From Flavobacterium nackdongense (GTDB taxonomy: Bacteria; Bacteroidota; Bacteroidia; Flavobacteriales; Flavobacteriaceae): a stretch of 64,000 bases of DNA. The notes beneath the pieces are model-generated. The model was not told where the DNA came from, did no database searches, and saw only the letters and a list, made by a program, of their open reading frames with translations. Location: contig NZ_CP037933.1 of the NCBI RefSeq assembly GCF_004355225.1, forward strand, positions 1,674,001 to 1,738,000, read 5' to 3'. A program made the position numbers and the translations under genes. Positions 6,825 through 16,965 of this stretch are shown piece after piece (position 1 is the first letter of the stretch; the number at the start of each line of letters is the position of its first letter).

Positions 6825-8528
6825 ATGGCATTATCCGAACAAGAAATTATCCGAAGAGAAAAACTACAAGGCTTGCGCAATTTGGGCATTAACCCCTATC
6901 CAGCCGATCTTTTTCCTGTAAATCATACTTCAAAACAAATAAAAGAAAACTTTGAGGAAGGCAAGAAGGTGATTGTTGCCGGACGTTTGATGAGCGTGAG
7001 AGACCAAGGAAAAGCTTGTTTTGCCGAATTGCAGGATAGCGAAGGACGTATTCAATTGTACGTGAATCGTGATATGTTGTGTTTGGGTGAGGATAAAACT
7101 TTGTACAACCAAGTATTCAAAAAATTGACCGATTTGGGCGATTTTATTGGTATTGAAGGGGAATTGTTTACCACAAAAGTGGGTGCGCAATGTATTCGTG
7201 TAGATGAATTTACTTTTTTGAGTAAAACGTTACGTCCGCTGCCTTTGCCCAAAGTGGATGAAGAAGGAAAAGTGCACGATGCGTTCAACGATGCGGAATT
7301 GCGTTACAGAATGCGTTATGTGGATTTGACTGTGAATCATAATGTAAAAGAGACGTTCATCAAAAGAACTAAATTGTTCAACGCGATGCGTGGTTTCTTT
7401 AACGATGCGGGCTATTTGGAGGTTGAAACTCCTGTTTTGCAATCGATTCCTGGTGGTGCTGCGGCGAGACCTTTTATCACGCACCACAACTCGTTGGACA
7501 TCCCGCTTTATATGCGTATTGCGAACGAATTGTATTTGAAAAGATTGATTGTTGGTGGATTTGATGGTGTGTATGAGTTTTCGAAAAACTTCCGTAACGA
7601 AGGAATGGACCGAACACACAACCCAGAATTTACCGCTATGGAAATATATGTAGCCTACAAAGACTACAACTGGATGATGGATTTTACCGAGCGTTTACTA
7701 GAGCATTGTGCCATTGGCGTCAATGGAACTAGTGAAGCTACTTTTGGCGAACATAAAATTAGTTTCAAAGCGCCTTATGCTCGAGTGACGATGACCGATT
7801 CTATCAAACATTTTACTGGTTTTGATATTTCTGGCAAAAGCGAGGCTGAATTATTCGAAGCGGCTCGTGGAATGGGAATTGATGTGGATGAAACTATGGG
7901 TAAAGGAAAATTGATTGATGAAATTTTTGGAGCGAAATGCGAAGGAAATTATATTCAACCCACTTTCATTACCGATTATCCAAAGGAAATGTCGCCGCTT
8001 TGCAAAGAACACCGTGACAATCCAGATTTGACCGAACGTTTCGAATTGATGGTTTGTGGTAAAGAAGTAGCAAACGCTTACTCGGAATTGAATGACCCAA
8101 TTGACCAAAGAGAACGTTTTGAAGATCAAATGCGTTTGTCTGAAAAAGGAGATGATGAAGCTACCGGAACGATTGACGAGGATTTCTTGAGAGCTTTAGA
8201 ATATGGAATGCCACCCACTTCTGGTTTAGGAATTGGAATGGATCGATTGATGATGTTCTTGACCAATAATGCTTCTATTCAGGAAGTTTTATTGTTTCCG
8301 CAAATGCGTCCGGAGAAAAAACAAGTTCAAATTGAATTAACCAATGAGGAAAAATTGATTCTAGATTTACTCAAAACCAATGACAACAAAATGGATTTGG
8401 GAGTATTGAAAATCAAATCGGATTTGAGCGGTAAAAAATGGGATGCCGCCACCAAAGGTTTATCCAAACACAATTTGATTAAAGTAAGTCTTGTTGGTGA
8501 GAGTAAAATAATGGAATTGGTGGGATAA
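6825..8528 (+). CDS. lysS: Lysyl-tRNA synthetase, class II
   Basis: A 567-aa cytoplasmic enzyme that charges tRNA-Lys. The N-terminal OB-fold anticodon-binding domain (about residues 50-165) carries VAGRLMSVRDQGKACFAELQ. The class II catalytic core has motif 1 (FLEVETPVLQSIPGGAAARP form), motif 2 (YEFSKNFRNEGMDRTHNPEF) and motif 3 (GLGIGMDRLMMFL). About 65 residues follow motif 3 (ending SKIMELVG), a C-terminal extension often seen in Bacteroidota LysS. The start is fixed by the -7 element at 6795-6802. A hairpin terminator follows. Confidence 0.97.
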   Translation: MALSEQEIIRREKLQGLRNLGINPYPADLFPVNHTSKQIKENFEEGKKVIVAGRLMSVRDQGKACFAELQDSEGRIQLYVNRDMLCLGEDKTLYNQVFKKLTDLGDFIGIEGELFTTKVGAQCIRVDEFTFLSKTLRPLPLPKVDEEGKVHDAFNDAELRYRMRYVDLTVNHNVKETFIKRTKLFNAMRGFFNDAGYLEVETPVLQSIPGGAAARPFITHHNSLDIPLYMRIANELYLKRLIVGGFDGVYEFSKNFRNEGMDRTHNPEFTAMEIYVAYKDYNWMMDFTERLLEHCAIGVNGTSEATFGEHKISFKAPYARVTMTDSIKHFTGFDISGKSEAELFEAARGMGIDVDETMGKGKLIDEIFGAKCEGNYIQPTFITDYPKEMSPLCKEHRDNPDLTERFELMVCGKEVANAYSELNDPIDQRERFEDQMRLSEKGDDEATGTIDEDFLRALEYGMPPTSGLGIGMDRLMMFLTNNASIQEVLLFPQMRPEKKQVQIELTNEEKLILDLLKTNDNKMDLGVLKIKSDLSGKKWDAATKGLSKHNLIKVSLVGESKIMELVG

Positions 8529-8554
8529 GTTTATCCTCCAATTAATACTAATTT

Positions 8555-8585
8555 AAGGAGTTTCTGTTGAAGCTCCTTTTTTTAT
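8555..8585 (+). terminator. Intrinsic terminator after lysS
   Basis: AAGGAGTTTC and GAAGCTCCTT form a stem with one mismatched pair, followed by a run of T. Confidence 0.75.
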
Positions 8586-8682
8586 TCCTATCCGTAGTAC
8601 TGCAGCTAAATTTTTAGTCCATCACAGTTTATAGGATTGATCAATCACTTGCCCGGCGCGCAATCTACCGAATTACGAATCA

Positions 8683-8871
8683 CTAGAACAACGATTTTTT
8701 AGTAAGATAAGCGTGAATCTCCAATAGTACCAGAATGGGCATAACCAAAGGGAATAGTATAAATGTTGTCAATAGTTCAACGTCCCAGCCGTCTCCATTA
8801 TTTGCTTTTTTATTGGCGATTTCAAATGATACGATATAGGTAATTACGAGGTATAAGTTTATCAATAACAT
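8683..8871 (-). CDS. Small hypothetical membrane protein
   Basis: A 62-aa reading frame with two hydrophobic stretches (residues 1-16 and 33-50, the latter LLTTFILFPLVMPILVLLEI) linked by a short polar loop (ANKKANNGDGWD). No family is recognised. It stands alone between lysS and a long gene-poor stretch. The coherent two-TM layout is the only support, so it may be a real small membrane protein or chance. Confidence 0.4.
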   Translation of the reverse strand: MLLINLYLVITYIVSFEIANKKANNGDGWDVELLTTFILFPLVMPILVLLEIHAYLTKKSLF

Positions 8872-9449
8872 TAGCGTTGTATTTTTTGTAGGTTTGGGTT
8901 GTTTGATTCCCGTTTGCTGCGAAGGGGGGCTTCGCTACAAGGGAGATCGATTATTTTATATTTGTTGCAATTTGGTTTCTTCTTTAATTTTGGTAAAACT
9001 GTACTGACTGATGGTCAAATTCTTTTGTTGTACTTTTTCTGTTTTGAGAAGCACAAAATCCTTTGGACTAGAGGTTTCAAAATCTCTTTTACCGATTTTT
9101 ATTCTTTCGTTAGCAAATTTGCAGATCTCCAACGACATTTTATAACAATTAAGAAATCTGCAACTTATAAAAAACGAGAATTTTGTTTCAGTCCGTTAAC
9201 AGACTTACACTATAATCGTAATTCAAATGTAATTTAAAAAATCATAAGTTTTATAAAAAAATACGATAAAATGCATAAAATTACCGTTAAAATACATAAA
9301 TACTATTTTTATATAAAAATAATATTACAAAATATATTGAATTCCTTCACTTTTTTTGCTTAATTTATGAATTAAAACCACTTAAATAAATTTATTGCGA
9401 TAGTTTCTACTATTTATTGTGTTTTTTAGGTCAATATAAAGTTAATAAG
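8872..9449. other. Gene-poor AT-rich stretch
   Basis: No convincing gene is seen. A 112-codon frame on the plus strand (8899-9237) and a 60-codon frame on the minus strand (8956-9138) overlap each other. Neither has a recognisable motif, signal or ribosome-binding context. The section 9238-9400 is extremely AT-rich, with runs like ATACATAAATAC. It could hold a decayed gene. Confidence 0.5.
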
Positions 9450-9457
9450 TATTTTTG
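9450..9457 (+). promoter_or_regulatory. -7 promoter element of the M14 peptidase gene
   Basis: TATTTTTG matches TAnnTTTG and lies 25 bp before the ATG at 9483. It argues against a longer frame that could begin at 9417, since transcription would start near 9464. Confidence 0.6.
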
Positions 9458-9482
9458 GCAGGTTCCTAATTCAACCCCCATT

Positions 9483-11990
9483 ATGAAAAAACATTGCTAT
9501 ACCGTATTATTTTTAGTTTTCTTTCTTAACACAATTACCGCACAACTCAAAAGCCCATCGGATTACATACCCAACTACGGCAATCAAATCACGTATTACC
9601 ATCAGGTTGAAAATTATTTCAATTATTTGGTCACTGAATCCAAACTTATCAAAAAGCAAAAATATGGCGTTACTGCCGAGCAACGAGATTTGAATTTATT
9701 TTTCATTTCGACTCCCGAAAACTTGGCGAACTTGGAACAAATCAGAAACAACAATCTCGCAGCCATCGGAATGTCCGATACCAAAACAGCCAGCGTTGAC
9801 GACAAAGTAATCGTTTGGTTGAGTTTCAATGTTCACGGAAATGAATTTGCTGGCACCGAAAGCGCCATGACCGTAGCCTATGAACTTTTGAACCCAACCA
9901 ATGAAGCGACAAAAACTTGGTTAAAAAACACCATCGTTATCCTGGATCCTTGCATCAATCCAGATGGATACTCGCGTTACGGAAATTGGTTGCGCGAGAT
10001 TTCAGGCAAAAAAACACATCCAGGCTTATACGATAGAGAGCATATGGAGGTTTGGCCAGGTGGCAGATACAACCATTACATTTTTGATTTGAACCGAGAT
10101 TGGGCTTGGCAAACTCAAGCCGAAACCCAACAACGCATTGCCATATATAATCAATGGATGCCACAGGTACATACCGACGTGCACGAAATGGGCTATAATT
10201 CTCCCTATTTTTTCCCACCATCGGCCGAACCTTTGCACGAATTTATCGAACAATATCAAAAAGATTTTCATACGACTTTAGGAAAAAACATCTCAGCCAA
10301 ATTTGACAAACAAAATTGGATGTACAATACTAGGGAACGATTCGATTTATTTTATCCCAGTTATGGCGACACCTACCCCACGTACAATGGTGCAGTAGGA
10401 ATGACACTGGAACAAGGAGGAATAGGCGCTGGAAGAGAAATCACAATGGAAAATGGCACCAATGTCACTATAAAAGACCGCTTGACGCATCACGCCACAG
10501 CAGTGTTAACCATCGTAGAAAGTGCCTCCTCACAAAAAGATGCCTTGATTAAAGGGTTTAGAGATTTTAATAACAATGCCCGAAAAAAAATCAAAGGAAC
10601 ATACAAAACGTACGTTATGAAGAGCAATCCAAAACTCGAACAAATGGCCGTTTTATTGAAGAAAAACAATATCGATTTTGCTTATGCAGATGCTACTGCC
10701 AACGAATCTGGTTTTCATTACCAATCCAAAAAGAATAAGAGTTTCAAAATTGAACCCAACGATTTGATTATAAAAGTGGATCAACCCAGAGCCGTTTTGA
10801 CTCAGGTGCTTTTTGAACCCAATCAAAAATTGAATGACAGTTTATCCTACGATATTACTGCTTGGGCTATTCCACTTGCGTACGGAGTAGAAGCCTATGC
10901 CGTGAAAAACAATATCAACATCAAGACCAAACCAGGCCTTGCGGTTGTGGCAAAAAATGTTCCAGAATCAGTTTACGCCTTTCATATTCCTTGGAATAAC
11001 AGAACCTCAGCCCAAGTTATTGCTGCATTACATCAGGCGGGCATCAAGGTGAGATCGGCAATGAAAAAGGCTGTCTTTGGTGATATTACCATTGAACCTG
11101 GAGGATTGATTGTGAGCAAGGCCGAAAATCCAAAAATAGTCGATTTTGAAAAAACAGTTAGCGAAATTGTAAAAGTCAAATCCGATTACAATTGTATTGC
11201 TACGGGATTTTCATCCAACTCAAAAGATTTGGGAGGAGAAAACTTCAATTTACTAAAAGCTCCAAAAATACTTTTATTGTCGGGAAAAGGCGTGAATTCG
11301 ACCGAATTTGGCGCTACCTGGTTTTATCTCGACGAAACCATCAATTACCCGGTGAGCATTGTAGAAACAGCCAATTTCAGTCGAGTGAAATTATACAATT
11401 ACAACACATTAATTTTGGCCGATGGCTATTACGATCTTTCCAATGACCAAAAAACACAAATTGATGCTTGGATCAAAAATGGTGGAAGAGTGATTGCAAT
11501 GAACGCCGCAATTTCATTATTTGAAGACAGAGAAGGCTACGCTTTAAGTCCATTTGCCACAACCGAAGAAAAGGAAAAATCGGTGAAAGAAGAAAAGGAA
11601 TTGGAATTGAAAAAACGTTTCCTAGATTTTGAAGGTTCAGAACGCAGAGCGATTTCGGGTTCTATTCCGGGGGCAATTATCGAAAACAAAATCGACAAAA
11701 CCTACCCAATGGCCTTCGGACTTGGTGATTCGTACTACAGCCTTAAAACCGGTGAAAAGTGTTATCCGTTGTTGAAAAAATCAATCAATGTCGCATACGT
11801 GCCAAAGGAGTATTTAAGCTATGGATTTGTTGGTCACGAAATGAAGAAAAAACTAACCGAAACCGTCAGTTATGCGGTGGACAAAAAAGGCGAAGGTGCG
11901 GTGATTTATATGGTGGACAACCCACTGTTTAGAGGATTTTGGGAAAACGGAATCCTATTATTCAGCAATGCTTTGTTCTTGGTAAATTAA
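9483..11990 (+). CDS. Secreted M14-family zinc carboxypeptidase
   Basis: An 835-aa exported metallopeptidase. The chosen start (MKKHCYTVLFLVFFLNTITA) gives a clean signal peptide cut near TAQ; the frame continues 22 codons upstream, but that segment is not signal-like and precedes the promoter. Zinc-site motifs of the carboxypeptidase A fold are visible: NVHGNEFAGTESAM (HxxE), a downstream HTDVHEMGYNSPYFF (third ligand region) and MTLEQGGIGAGRE near the expected catalytic Glu. The C-terminal half (about residues 480-835) holds further domains including a glutamine-amidotransferase-like segment (NTLILADGYYDLS). Likely role: periplasmic or extracellular peptide degradation. Confidence 0.88.
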   Translation: MKKHCYTVLFLVFFLNTITAQLKSPSDYIPNYGNQITYYHQVENYFNYLVTESKLIKKQKYGVTAEQRDLNLFFISTPENLANLEQIRNNNLAAIGMSDTKTASVDDKVIVWLSFNVHGNEFAGTESAMTVAYELLNPTNEATKTWLKNTIVILDPCINPDGYSRYGNWLREISGKKTHPGLYDREHMEVWPGGRYNHYIFDLNRDWAWQTQAETQQRIAIYNQWMPQVHTDVHEMGYNSPYFFPPSAEPLHEFIEQYQKDFHTTLGKNISAKFDKQNWMYNTRERFDLFYPSYGDTYPTYNGAVGMTLEQGGIGAGREITMENGTNVTIKDRLTHHATAVLTIVESASSQKDALIKGFRDFNNNARKKIKGTYKTYVMKSNPKLEQMAVLLKKNNIDFAYADATANESGFHYQSKKNKSFKIEPNDLIIKVDQPRAVLTQVLFEPNQKLNDSLSYDITAWAIPLAYGVEAYAVKNNINIKTKPGLAVVAKNVPESVYAFHIPWNNRTSAQVIAALHQAGIKVRSAMKKAVFGDITIEPGGLIVSKAENPKIVDFEKTVSEIVKVKSDYNCIATGFSSNSKDLGGENFNLLKAPKILLLSGKGVNSTEFGATWFYLDETINYPVSIVETANFSRVKLYNYNTLILADGYYDLSNDQKTQIDAWIKNGGRVIAMNAAISLFEDREGYALSPFATTEEKEKSVKEEKELELKKRFLDFEGSERRAISGSIPGAIIENKIDKTYPMAFGLGDSYYSLKTGEKCYPLLKKSINVAYVPKEYLSYGFVGHEMKKKLTETVSYAVDKKGEGAVIYMVDNPLFRGFWENGILLFSNALFLVN

Positions 11991-12020
11991 TTTTGAAACC
12001 TTTTGGTTTTACAAGTACAA

Positions 12021-12052
12021 AAAAGGCGCTTCGATTATGAAACGCCTTTTTT
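12021..12052. terminator. Bidirectional terminator
   Basis: AAAAGGCG and CGCCTTTTTT form a hairpin with A and T tracts on both sides, between the convergent peptidase and phosphodiesterase genes. Confidence 0.85.
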
Positions 12053-12058
12053 ACTTGA

Positions 12059-12988
12059 TTAGATTTTACGAATTTTAATATGCTTCGACTTCAATTTCTT
12101 ATCATCGGCATACTTCATTAATTGAATTCCCGCTTCGATATGCCGGTCGGATGAAAGAATATTGGCTCCGTTTTCTATCAGTTTATAATACAAATCATCG
12201 CCCTTGGCAGCAGCACTTTTATCAATATTCCCCATCGTTCCCAAAATACAAGCTATTTTTCGGTCGTGCAAATATTGATACACTTCGGGTTTTGGCTCTG
12301 AAACGCCTACGAAAGCAACCATTTTTTCGGCTTTAACGCCTAGATTTTCCATACGTTCTACATCTTCTTTCCCTCTGGCAGAAACTGAAATCATTAAGTC
12401 GGGAGCTAATATAGCTACTTCGGCAGCCTGATTCGCATTATAGGTAATGATAACCGAATACGCCTCAGCTTTGTTTCTTCGAACGGCATCTACAATCATT
12501 TGCATCGGAACCCCTTTCTTGACATCGAGATTATAAATCACCTTGTCTTTTCCCCATTTCAAAACCTCGTCCAATGTCTCAATTTTATAAGGTGTTTGAT
12601 TGCCATCATTGTCTTCCAAAAACAATTGTTGCAATTCTTGATAGGTATAATCGTCAATTTTGCCCGTTCCCGTGGTGGTTCGGTCTAATGTATTGTCGTG
12701 CATCATCACCAAAACCGAATCTTTACTCAAGGCTATATCGGTTTCCACGATTGTAGGATTGTATTTTATGGAATTGGCAAATGTTGCTGTGCAGTTTTCT
12801 GGAAAACCTTTCACAGGACCGCCGCGATGCGCACTCACTAAGGGAATAAATGTATCGGAATAACTCAAAAACCGATGCAACTGTTTAGGTGTTTTGAATC
12901 GCAACAAATATTCGTTTTGTTGTGCAAAGCTGTCTAAAAAAAGCAGCAAAAATAAGGGAAGAATGAAGCCTTTTGATTTAATGAACAT
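12059..12988 (-). CDS. Glycerophosphodiester phosphodiesterase, secreted
   Basis: A 309-aa GDPD-family enzyme hydrolysing glycerophosphodiesters to glycerol-3-phosphate and alcohol. It has a signal peptide (GFILPLFLLLFLDSFAQ). Core motifs: VSAHRGGPVKGFPENCTATF, with the catalytic HRG and metal-binding Glu, and ETDIALSKDSVLVMMHDNTL (E-x-D and catalytic His). The barrel continues with ITYNANQAAEVA, and the C-terminus (ILSSDRHIEAGI) closes it. It is transcribed alone, from the promoter element at 13008-13015, toward a shared terminator. Confidence 0.93.
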   Translation of the reverse strand: MFIKSKGFILPLFLLLFLDSFAQQNEYLLRFKTPKQLHRFLSYSDTFIPLVSAHRGGPVKGFPENCTATFANSIKYNPTIVETDIALSKDSVLVMMHDNTLDRTTTGTGKIDDYTYQELQQLFLEDNDGNQTPYKIETLDEVLKWGKDKVIYNLDVKKGVPMQMIVDAVRRNKAEAYSVIITYNANQAAEVAILAPDLMISVSARGKEDVERMENLGVKAEKMVAFVGVSEPKPEVYQYLHDRKIACILGTMGNIDKSAAAKGDDLYYKLIENGANILSSDRHIEAGIQLMKYADDKKLKSKHIKIRKI

Positions 12989-13007
12989 ATCGTTTTGTTT
13001 TAGCGTA

Positions 13008-13015
13008 CAAAAGTA
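13008..13015 (-). promoter_or_regulatory. -7 promoter element of the phosphodiesterase gene
   Basis: CAAAAGTA reads TACTTTTG on the minus strand, a perfect TAnnTTTG, 20 bp ahead of the start codon. Confidence 0.6.
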
Positions 13016-13185
13016 GCCAATTCAATAGTCAAAAATTAAAATTTGAGTTTAATTAACTTAATGCTAACGATAATACCGATTCTCCGGAAGAATACTATTT
13101 TACTCCTTTCCACCTAAATAAACAAGTAAAAAACACTTCACTGTTCCTCACTTTGCAGCAAGCAGAATGGTTTTGGGTAAAAAAA

Positions 13186-13434
13186 TTACTTTTTAGTATT
13201 GTTTCCAGAAGGCAAATAATACAACCATCCAAATCCTATCAAAAACAGAATTAAAGAGGCGATAAAAGCAGGAATTAGTATTTCGCGATTGTTTTCTAAA
13301 GCGTTGTTTAGCGAAGCATACAACAACCAAATTTGGATGGTGACATTCAAAATTAAAATGAATATCAAGGTTGAAAGAATGTTATTCAGCTTGTTGGGAT
13401 TCGCCTGATTTTGACTGGTTCTAAAAGTACTCAT
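13186..13434 (-). CDS. Small two-TM membrane protein of the nitrate module
   Basis: An 82-aa protein with two membrane segments (about residues 20-41, STLIFILILNVTIQIWLLYA, and 53-74, ILIPAFIASLILFLIGFGWL). It follows the Rieske gene by 18 bp on the same strand, so it is probably co-translated with it. I recall small proteins of this shape (DUF6755-like) next to Rieske genes in Bacteroidota. The inferred role is a membrane anchor or assembly subunit of the nitrate reductase complex. Confidence 0.6.
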   Translation of the reverse strand: MSTFRTSQNQANPNKLNNILSTLIFILILNVTIQIWLLYASLNNALENNREILIPAFIASLILFLIGFGWLYYLPSGNNTKK

Positions 13435-13452
13435 AGCTTTTTATTTTCGTTT

Positions 13453-13968
13453 TTAAACTGTTTTTTCTTCTTGATGCGAAGCTCTCACAAAGATGTCATT
13501 TCCCTTGAAAAAAACTTCTAAACTTGGTAAAGCTCTTGGTGGAGGGCCTGCCAAAACTTCACCAGTTTTAGCATCAAATGAACCATTATGACAAGGACAG
13601 TAAATAACTTCGGTTCCCGGCTTGTAAAACACCGAGCACGATAAATGGGTACACTTTTGCTCATACGCTTTGAAATCTCCGCTTTCGAGGTGAATCAAAA
13701 TATAAGGGATTGTACTCCCTTCAATAACAAAGGCTCGAGTTCCTCCCACCGGAATTTCTTCTTTTTTGCAAACAAAATGCTCGCCTTCTACTTCTTCTTT
13801 GGGTAACAAATAGGCTTTGGCAGCTACGAGTCCACTACCCACCATCAATCCTCCTGAGACAAGGGTTAGGAATTTTGCAAAATCACGACGGCTTACATTG
13901 GTTGCTTGCTGCTTGAGAATTGGAAAGTCTTTCTTCCAATTTTTATTTAAATTATCTTCTTTTGACAT
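13453..13968 (-). CDS. Rieske [2Fe-2S] protein with Tat-type anchor
   Basis: A 171-aa Rieske iron-sulfur protein. Cluster ligands C106 and H108 (CTH) and C124 and H127 (CPCH) are present, with C111 and C126 in place for the stabilising disulfide of bc1/b6f-type Rieske proteins. Residues 26-35 (SRRDFAKFLT), followed by a hydrophobic stretch to about 50, form a twin-arginine signal that probably stays as a membrane anchor, placing the domain outside the cytoplasmic membrane. It lies 78 bp downstream of the ferredoxin gene. Inference: electron carrier between quinol or cytochrome b and other subunits of the nitrate-reducing complex. Confidence 0.9.
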   Translation of the reverse strand: MSKEDNLNKNWKKDFPILKQQATNVSRRDFAKFLTLVSGGLMVGSGLVAAKAYLLPKEEVEGEHFVCKKEEIPVGGTRAFVIEGSTIPYILIHLESGDFKAYEQKCTHLSCSVFYKPGTEVIYCPCHNGSFDAKTGEVLAGPPPRALPSLEVFFKGNDIFVRASHQEEKTV

Positions 13969-14046
13969 AAGACAGTTATCTGTTTTCGGTTATCTGTTTT
14001 TAATTTTTAACGTCCTGTGAAGTTCCCCTTTGGGTGGCAGGAACTA

Positions 14047-14616
14047 CTAATATATTATAAGTTCCGTGCTTCCTTTTGGCATCATAATATTGACTTTGGT
14101 ATTGACGGTTTCTTTTCCAAAAATAAAAGTATTGATGGGAGAACTGTTCGGACGCATTTCCTTGATTTCTTCCCTTGTTCCGTAGAACAAAGCACCACTT
14201 GGACAAACTGTGGCACACATTGGCTTTTTACCCACGCTGGTTCGGTCATAACACATCGTACATTTCATCATCAAATCATAGGACTCCTCTTTTTTGGGTA
14301 CGCCAAAAGGACAAGCCATGACACAATTCGAACAACCAATACATCTTTCGGTGTTGGCAGTGTGCACAATCCCGTTTTCGTCTTTAGAAATGGCATCGGC
14401 GGGACATACATTGGCACAAACTGGGTCGTCACAGTGCATACAAACCTGAACGGTGGTTTGAATTGTTGCCGCCCGATCGACATAATTCACGTGGATCAAG
14501 GTTTCGTGACCGTTCGTTTCGCATTCAGCGCAAGCCATTTCGCAGGCTTTACAACCAATGCAACGCTGCATATCTACAAAAAATTCCTCGTTTTTATTGA
14601 AACTGGTGTAATTCAT
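14047..14616 (-). CDS. Four-cluster ferredoxin subunit of molybdoenzyme
   Basis: A 189-aa NrfC/DmsB-type electron-transfer subunit. Four Cys sets are visible: [11 protein letters not shown] near residue 19, [28 protein letters not shown], and [20 protein letters not shown]. Together they would hold four [4Fe-4S] clusters. There is no signal peptide, so it is cytoplasmic. It starts 16 bp after the molybdopterin subunit and should dock on it, carrying electrons to the catalytic subunit. The 3' end coincides with a short palindrome-like stretch (14025-14047), another sign of the small repeats found in this genome. Confidence 0.9.
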   Translation of the reverse strand: MNYTSFNKNEEFFVDMQRCIGCKACEMACAECETNGHETLIHVNYVDRAATIQTTVQVCMHCDDPVCANVCPADAISKDENGIVHTANTERCIGCSNCVMACPFGVPKKEESYDLMMKCTMCYDRTSVGKKPMCATVCPSGALFYGTREEIKEMRPNSSPINTFIFGKETVNTKVNIMMPKGSTELIIY

Positions 14617-14632
14617 ATTGCTCTTTTATAGA

Positions 14633-16849
14633 TTAAACACTTGCATACGCTGTTGATTCTGTTGAAGGTGCCGCAATTTCCTTAAGCGGTTCCAAATGAC
14701 AAGCACATACTTTAAACTCTGGAATTTTAGAAATGGGATCTAAGGTTCCCGGTGTTAATTGATTGGCCGATTTTTTTCCAGACCAGTGGTACGGGATGAA
14801 AACCGTGTCCTCCCGTATAGTTTCTACAATATTCGCCGGAAAAATTCCTTGACCGCGTCGGGTGGAAACTTTTACTAATTCTCTTTGTTTGATTCCGTAT
14901 TGTTGTGCCAATTTTGGATGAATTTCCAATAAAGGTTCAGGATATTGATCGACTAATTTTCCGATTCTTCGGGTTTGTGTTCCGCTCAAATATTGGGATA
15001 CCACACGACCGGTAGTCAAAACAACAGGATAATCAGCATCTACAACTTCGCCTGGAAGTTTATAAGGAGCTGGATTAAAATGTGCTTTTCCGTCCGGTGT
15101 TTTAAACTTTTTATCCTCCCACAATCTTGGCGTTCCGGGATGGTCTTCGGTTGGACAAGGCCAAAAGACGCCCATATTATCCTCAATTCTTTTGTAAGTA
15201 ATGCCGTTGTAATCTGCAGTTCCGCCTTTCGAGGCTACTCTCAATTCGTTGAAAATGGCTTCACTGTTTTCGTAGGTAAATTTATCTTCGGCTCCCAACC
15301 GTTTGGCTATCTCCAAAATAATAGAAGTATCTGTTCTAGCATCGCCCGGAGGAGTAACCGCTTGACGAATTCGGATCACTCTTCCTTCAGCAGAAGTGGT
15401 AGTTCCTTCTTCTTCTTCCTGTAATGAACCAGCCAGCACCATATCGGCGTGGCGCGCAGTTTCATTCAAGAAAAAGTCAATGCACACATAATATTCCAAT
15501 TTTTCTAAAGCTTCTCGAACGTAATTGCTGTTGGGTAAAGACACTAATGGATTGAAACAAATTGAAATCAATCCCTTTATTTCTCCACGGTGAATGGCTT
15601 CGATGATTTCGTAAGCCGAAAGCCCTTTTCCAGGCAAATCTTTCTCGTTGATTCCCCAGACTTCCGAAATATACTTGCGGTGTTCTGGATTTTCAATATC
15701 TCTGTTTCCCGGCAACTGATCACATTTGTGGCCGTGTTCTCTACCGCCTTGACCGTTTCCTTGACCGGTAATGGTTCCGTAACCGCAGTAGGGTCTACCT
15801 ATTCTTCCGGTAGCAAGTACCAAATTGATGCAACCCAAAACATTGTCCACTCCTTTCGAATGGTGTTCGATTCCGCGGGCGTGAAGCAAGAAACTGGTTT
15901 TGGCTTTGCCCCATAATTCGGCGGCTTCGCGTATTTTATTTTTATCAATTCCGGTTACTTCTTCCGCCCATTCTAGGGTATAGTCTTTAACGGCATCGAT
16001 TGTTTCCTGAAAACCAGATGTGTAATTGTCAATAAAATCGTGGTCTAACATATCGTGATCGACCAAATATTTCAGCATTGCACCATACAAAGCCGAATCG
16101 GTTCCGGGTCGAACATCCAAATGAATATCGGCAGTTCTCGCCAGCGGAATCATCCTCGGGTCTATCACTATAATTTTGGCACCGCGATCACGGGCCTTCC
16201 AGATCCAGTGTGTCAAGGTTGGAAAAGTTTCGCTAATATTGGCTCCAGCCACAATAATCACTTCGGCATATTCTAAATCGGAATAATTATTCGAAGCTCT
16301 ATCCAGACCAAATGCCTTTTTATTGCCCGCACCAGCACTCACCATACACAAACGCCCGTTGTAATCTAAGTTTTTGGTTTTTAGCGCCACACGAGCAAAT
16401 TTTCCAACAAGGTAACTTTTCTCATTCGTCAATGAGACTCCCGACAACATCGAAAAGGCATCATTGCCATATTTTTCTTGAATTCTTTTGATTTCGGAAA
16501 CCGTTTTGCTCATAGCCTCGTCCCAAGAAGTAGGCACAAATCCTTGTCCTTCCACTCTTTTCAGAGGAGTCATCAAACGGTCGGGATGGTTGTTTTGCAA
16601 ATACCGTTGTACACCTTTTGGACACAATCTTCCTTCATTAAACGGAAATTCCATCCAAGGCTCAAAACCCACGACTTTATTGTCTTTGACCGACAATTGA
16701 ATCCCGCATTGCATCCCACAAAAACAACAGTGTGTTTTTACCAATGCATCTGGCTCATCTCTTCCCGGATAGCCATCTTTTGGGCTATAATTTTTGTGAG
16801 GACCAAATTTAGTTACAATATTTTCCTCTGCTACTGGTAATTTTGCCAT
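14633..16849 (-). CDS. Molybdopterin oxidoreductase, nitrate reductase catalytic subunit (NasA/NapA-like)
   Basis: A 738-aa Mo-bisMGD enzyme, probably reducing nitrate to nitrite. The N-terminal [4Fe-4S] ligands are C41, C44, C48 and C76 (CCFCGMQC and LCPKG). C168 in [12 protein letters not shown] is the expected Mo ligand, as in NapA, NasA and formate dehydrogenases, whereas NarG uses Asp. The C-terminal MGD-binding domain runs from about residue 610 ([17 protein letters not shown]). There is no Tat signal, so it is cytoplasmic. It lacks the C-terminal [2Fe-2S] domain of some assimilatory enzymes. The neighbours (ferredoxin, Rieske, cytochrome b, NarK) make nitrate the likely substrate. Assimilatory or respiratory use cannot be decided by sequence. 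Confidence 0.85.
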   Translation of the reverse strand: MAKLPVAEENIVTKFGPHKNYSPKDGYPGRDEPDALVKTHCCFCGMQCGIQLSVKDNKVVGFEPWMEFPFNEGRLCPKGVQRYLQNNHPDRLMTPLKRVEGQGFVPTSWDEAMSKTVSEIKRIQEKYGNDAFSMLSGVSLTNEKSYLVGKFARVALKTKNLDYNGRLCMVSAGAGNKKAFGLDRASNNYSDLEYAEVIIVAGANISETFPTLTHWIWKARDRGAKIIVIDPRMIPLARTADIHLDVRPGTDSALYGAMLKYLVDHDMLDHDFIDNYTSGFQETIDAVKDYTLEWAEEVTGIDKNKIREAAELWGKAKTSFLLHARGIEHHSKGVDNVLGCINLVLATGRIGRPYCGYGTITGQGNGQGGREHGHKCDQLPGNRDIENPEHRKYISEVWGINEKDLPGKGLSAYEIIEAIHRGEIKGLISICFNPLVSLPNSNYVREALEKLEYYVCIDFFLNETARHADMVLAGSLQEEEEGTTTSAEGRVIRIRQAVTPPGDARTDTSIILEIAKRLGAEDKFTYENSEAIFNELRVASKGGTADYNGITYKRIEDNMGVFWPCPTEDHPGTPRLWEDKKFKTPDGKAHFNPAPYKLPGEVVDADYPVVLTTGRVVSQYLSGTQTRRIGKLVDQYPEPLLEIHPKLAQQYGIKQRELVKVSTRRGQGIFPANIVETIREDTVFIPYHWSGKKSANQLTPGTLDPISKIPEFKVCACHLEPLKEIAAPSTESTAYASV

Positions 16850-16940
16850 TTTTATATTATTAGACCCCTAGCCCACAAAGGAGGAACTAGTTTTGGGTGT
16901 TTTTTTTGTTTTTTTTAGCTTCTTATTTTTGCTACAACAA

Positions 16941-16964
16941 CTCCCTCTTCGGGGGTTGGAGGGC
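16941..16964. repeat. Short palindromic repeat after the cytochrome b gene
   Basis: CTCCCTCTTCGGGGGTTGGA plus GGG has the CCC-arm, TTC loop, GGG-arm plan seen at 53047-53068. It sits directly at the stop codon of the cytochrome b gene. A related stretch is at 16862-16885. Confidence 0.55.
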
Positions 16965-16965
16965 T

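Noticed and set aside
7230..7619. 129-codon frame on the minus strand over lysS
   Set aside because: Shadow of lysS codons; basic, low-complexity composition and no recognisable domain.
8899..9237. 112-codon frame in the gap after lysS
   Set aside because: No motif, no ribosome-binding context, and it overlaps an opposite 60-codon frame; described as a gene-poor stretch instead.
14017..14631. 204-codon frame on the plus strand over the ferredoxin gene
   Set aside because: Antisense to four intact [4Fe-4S] motifs; it is rich in Phe/His/Thr, as expected for a shadow.
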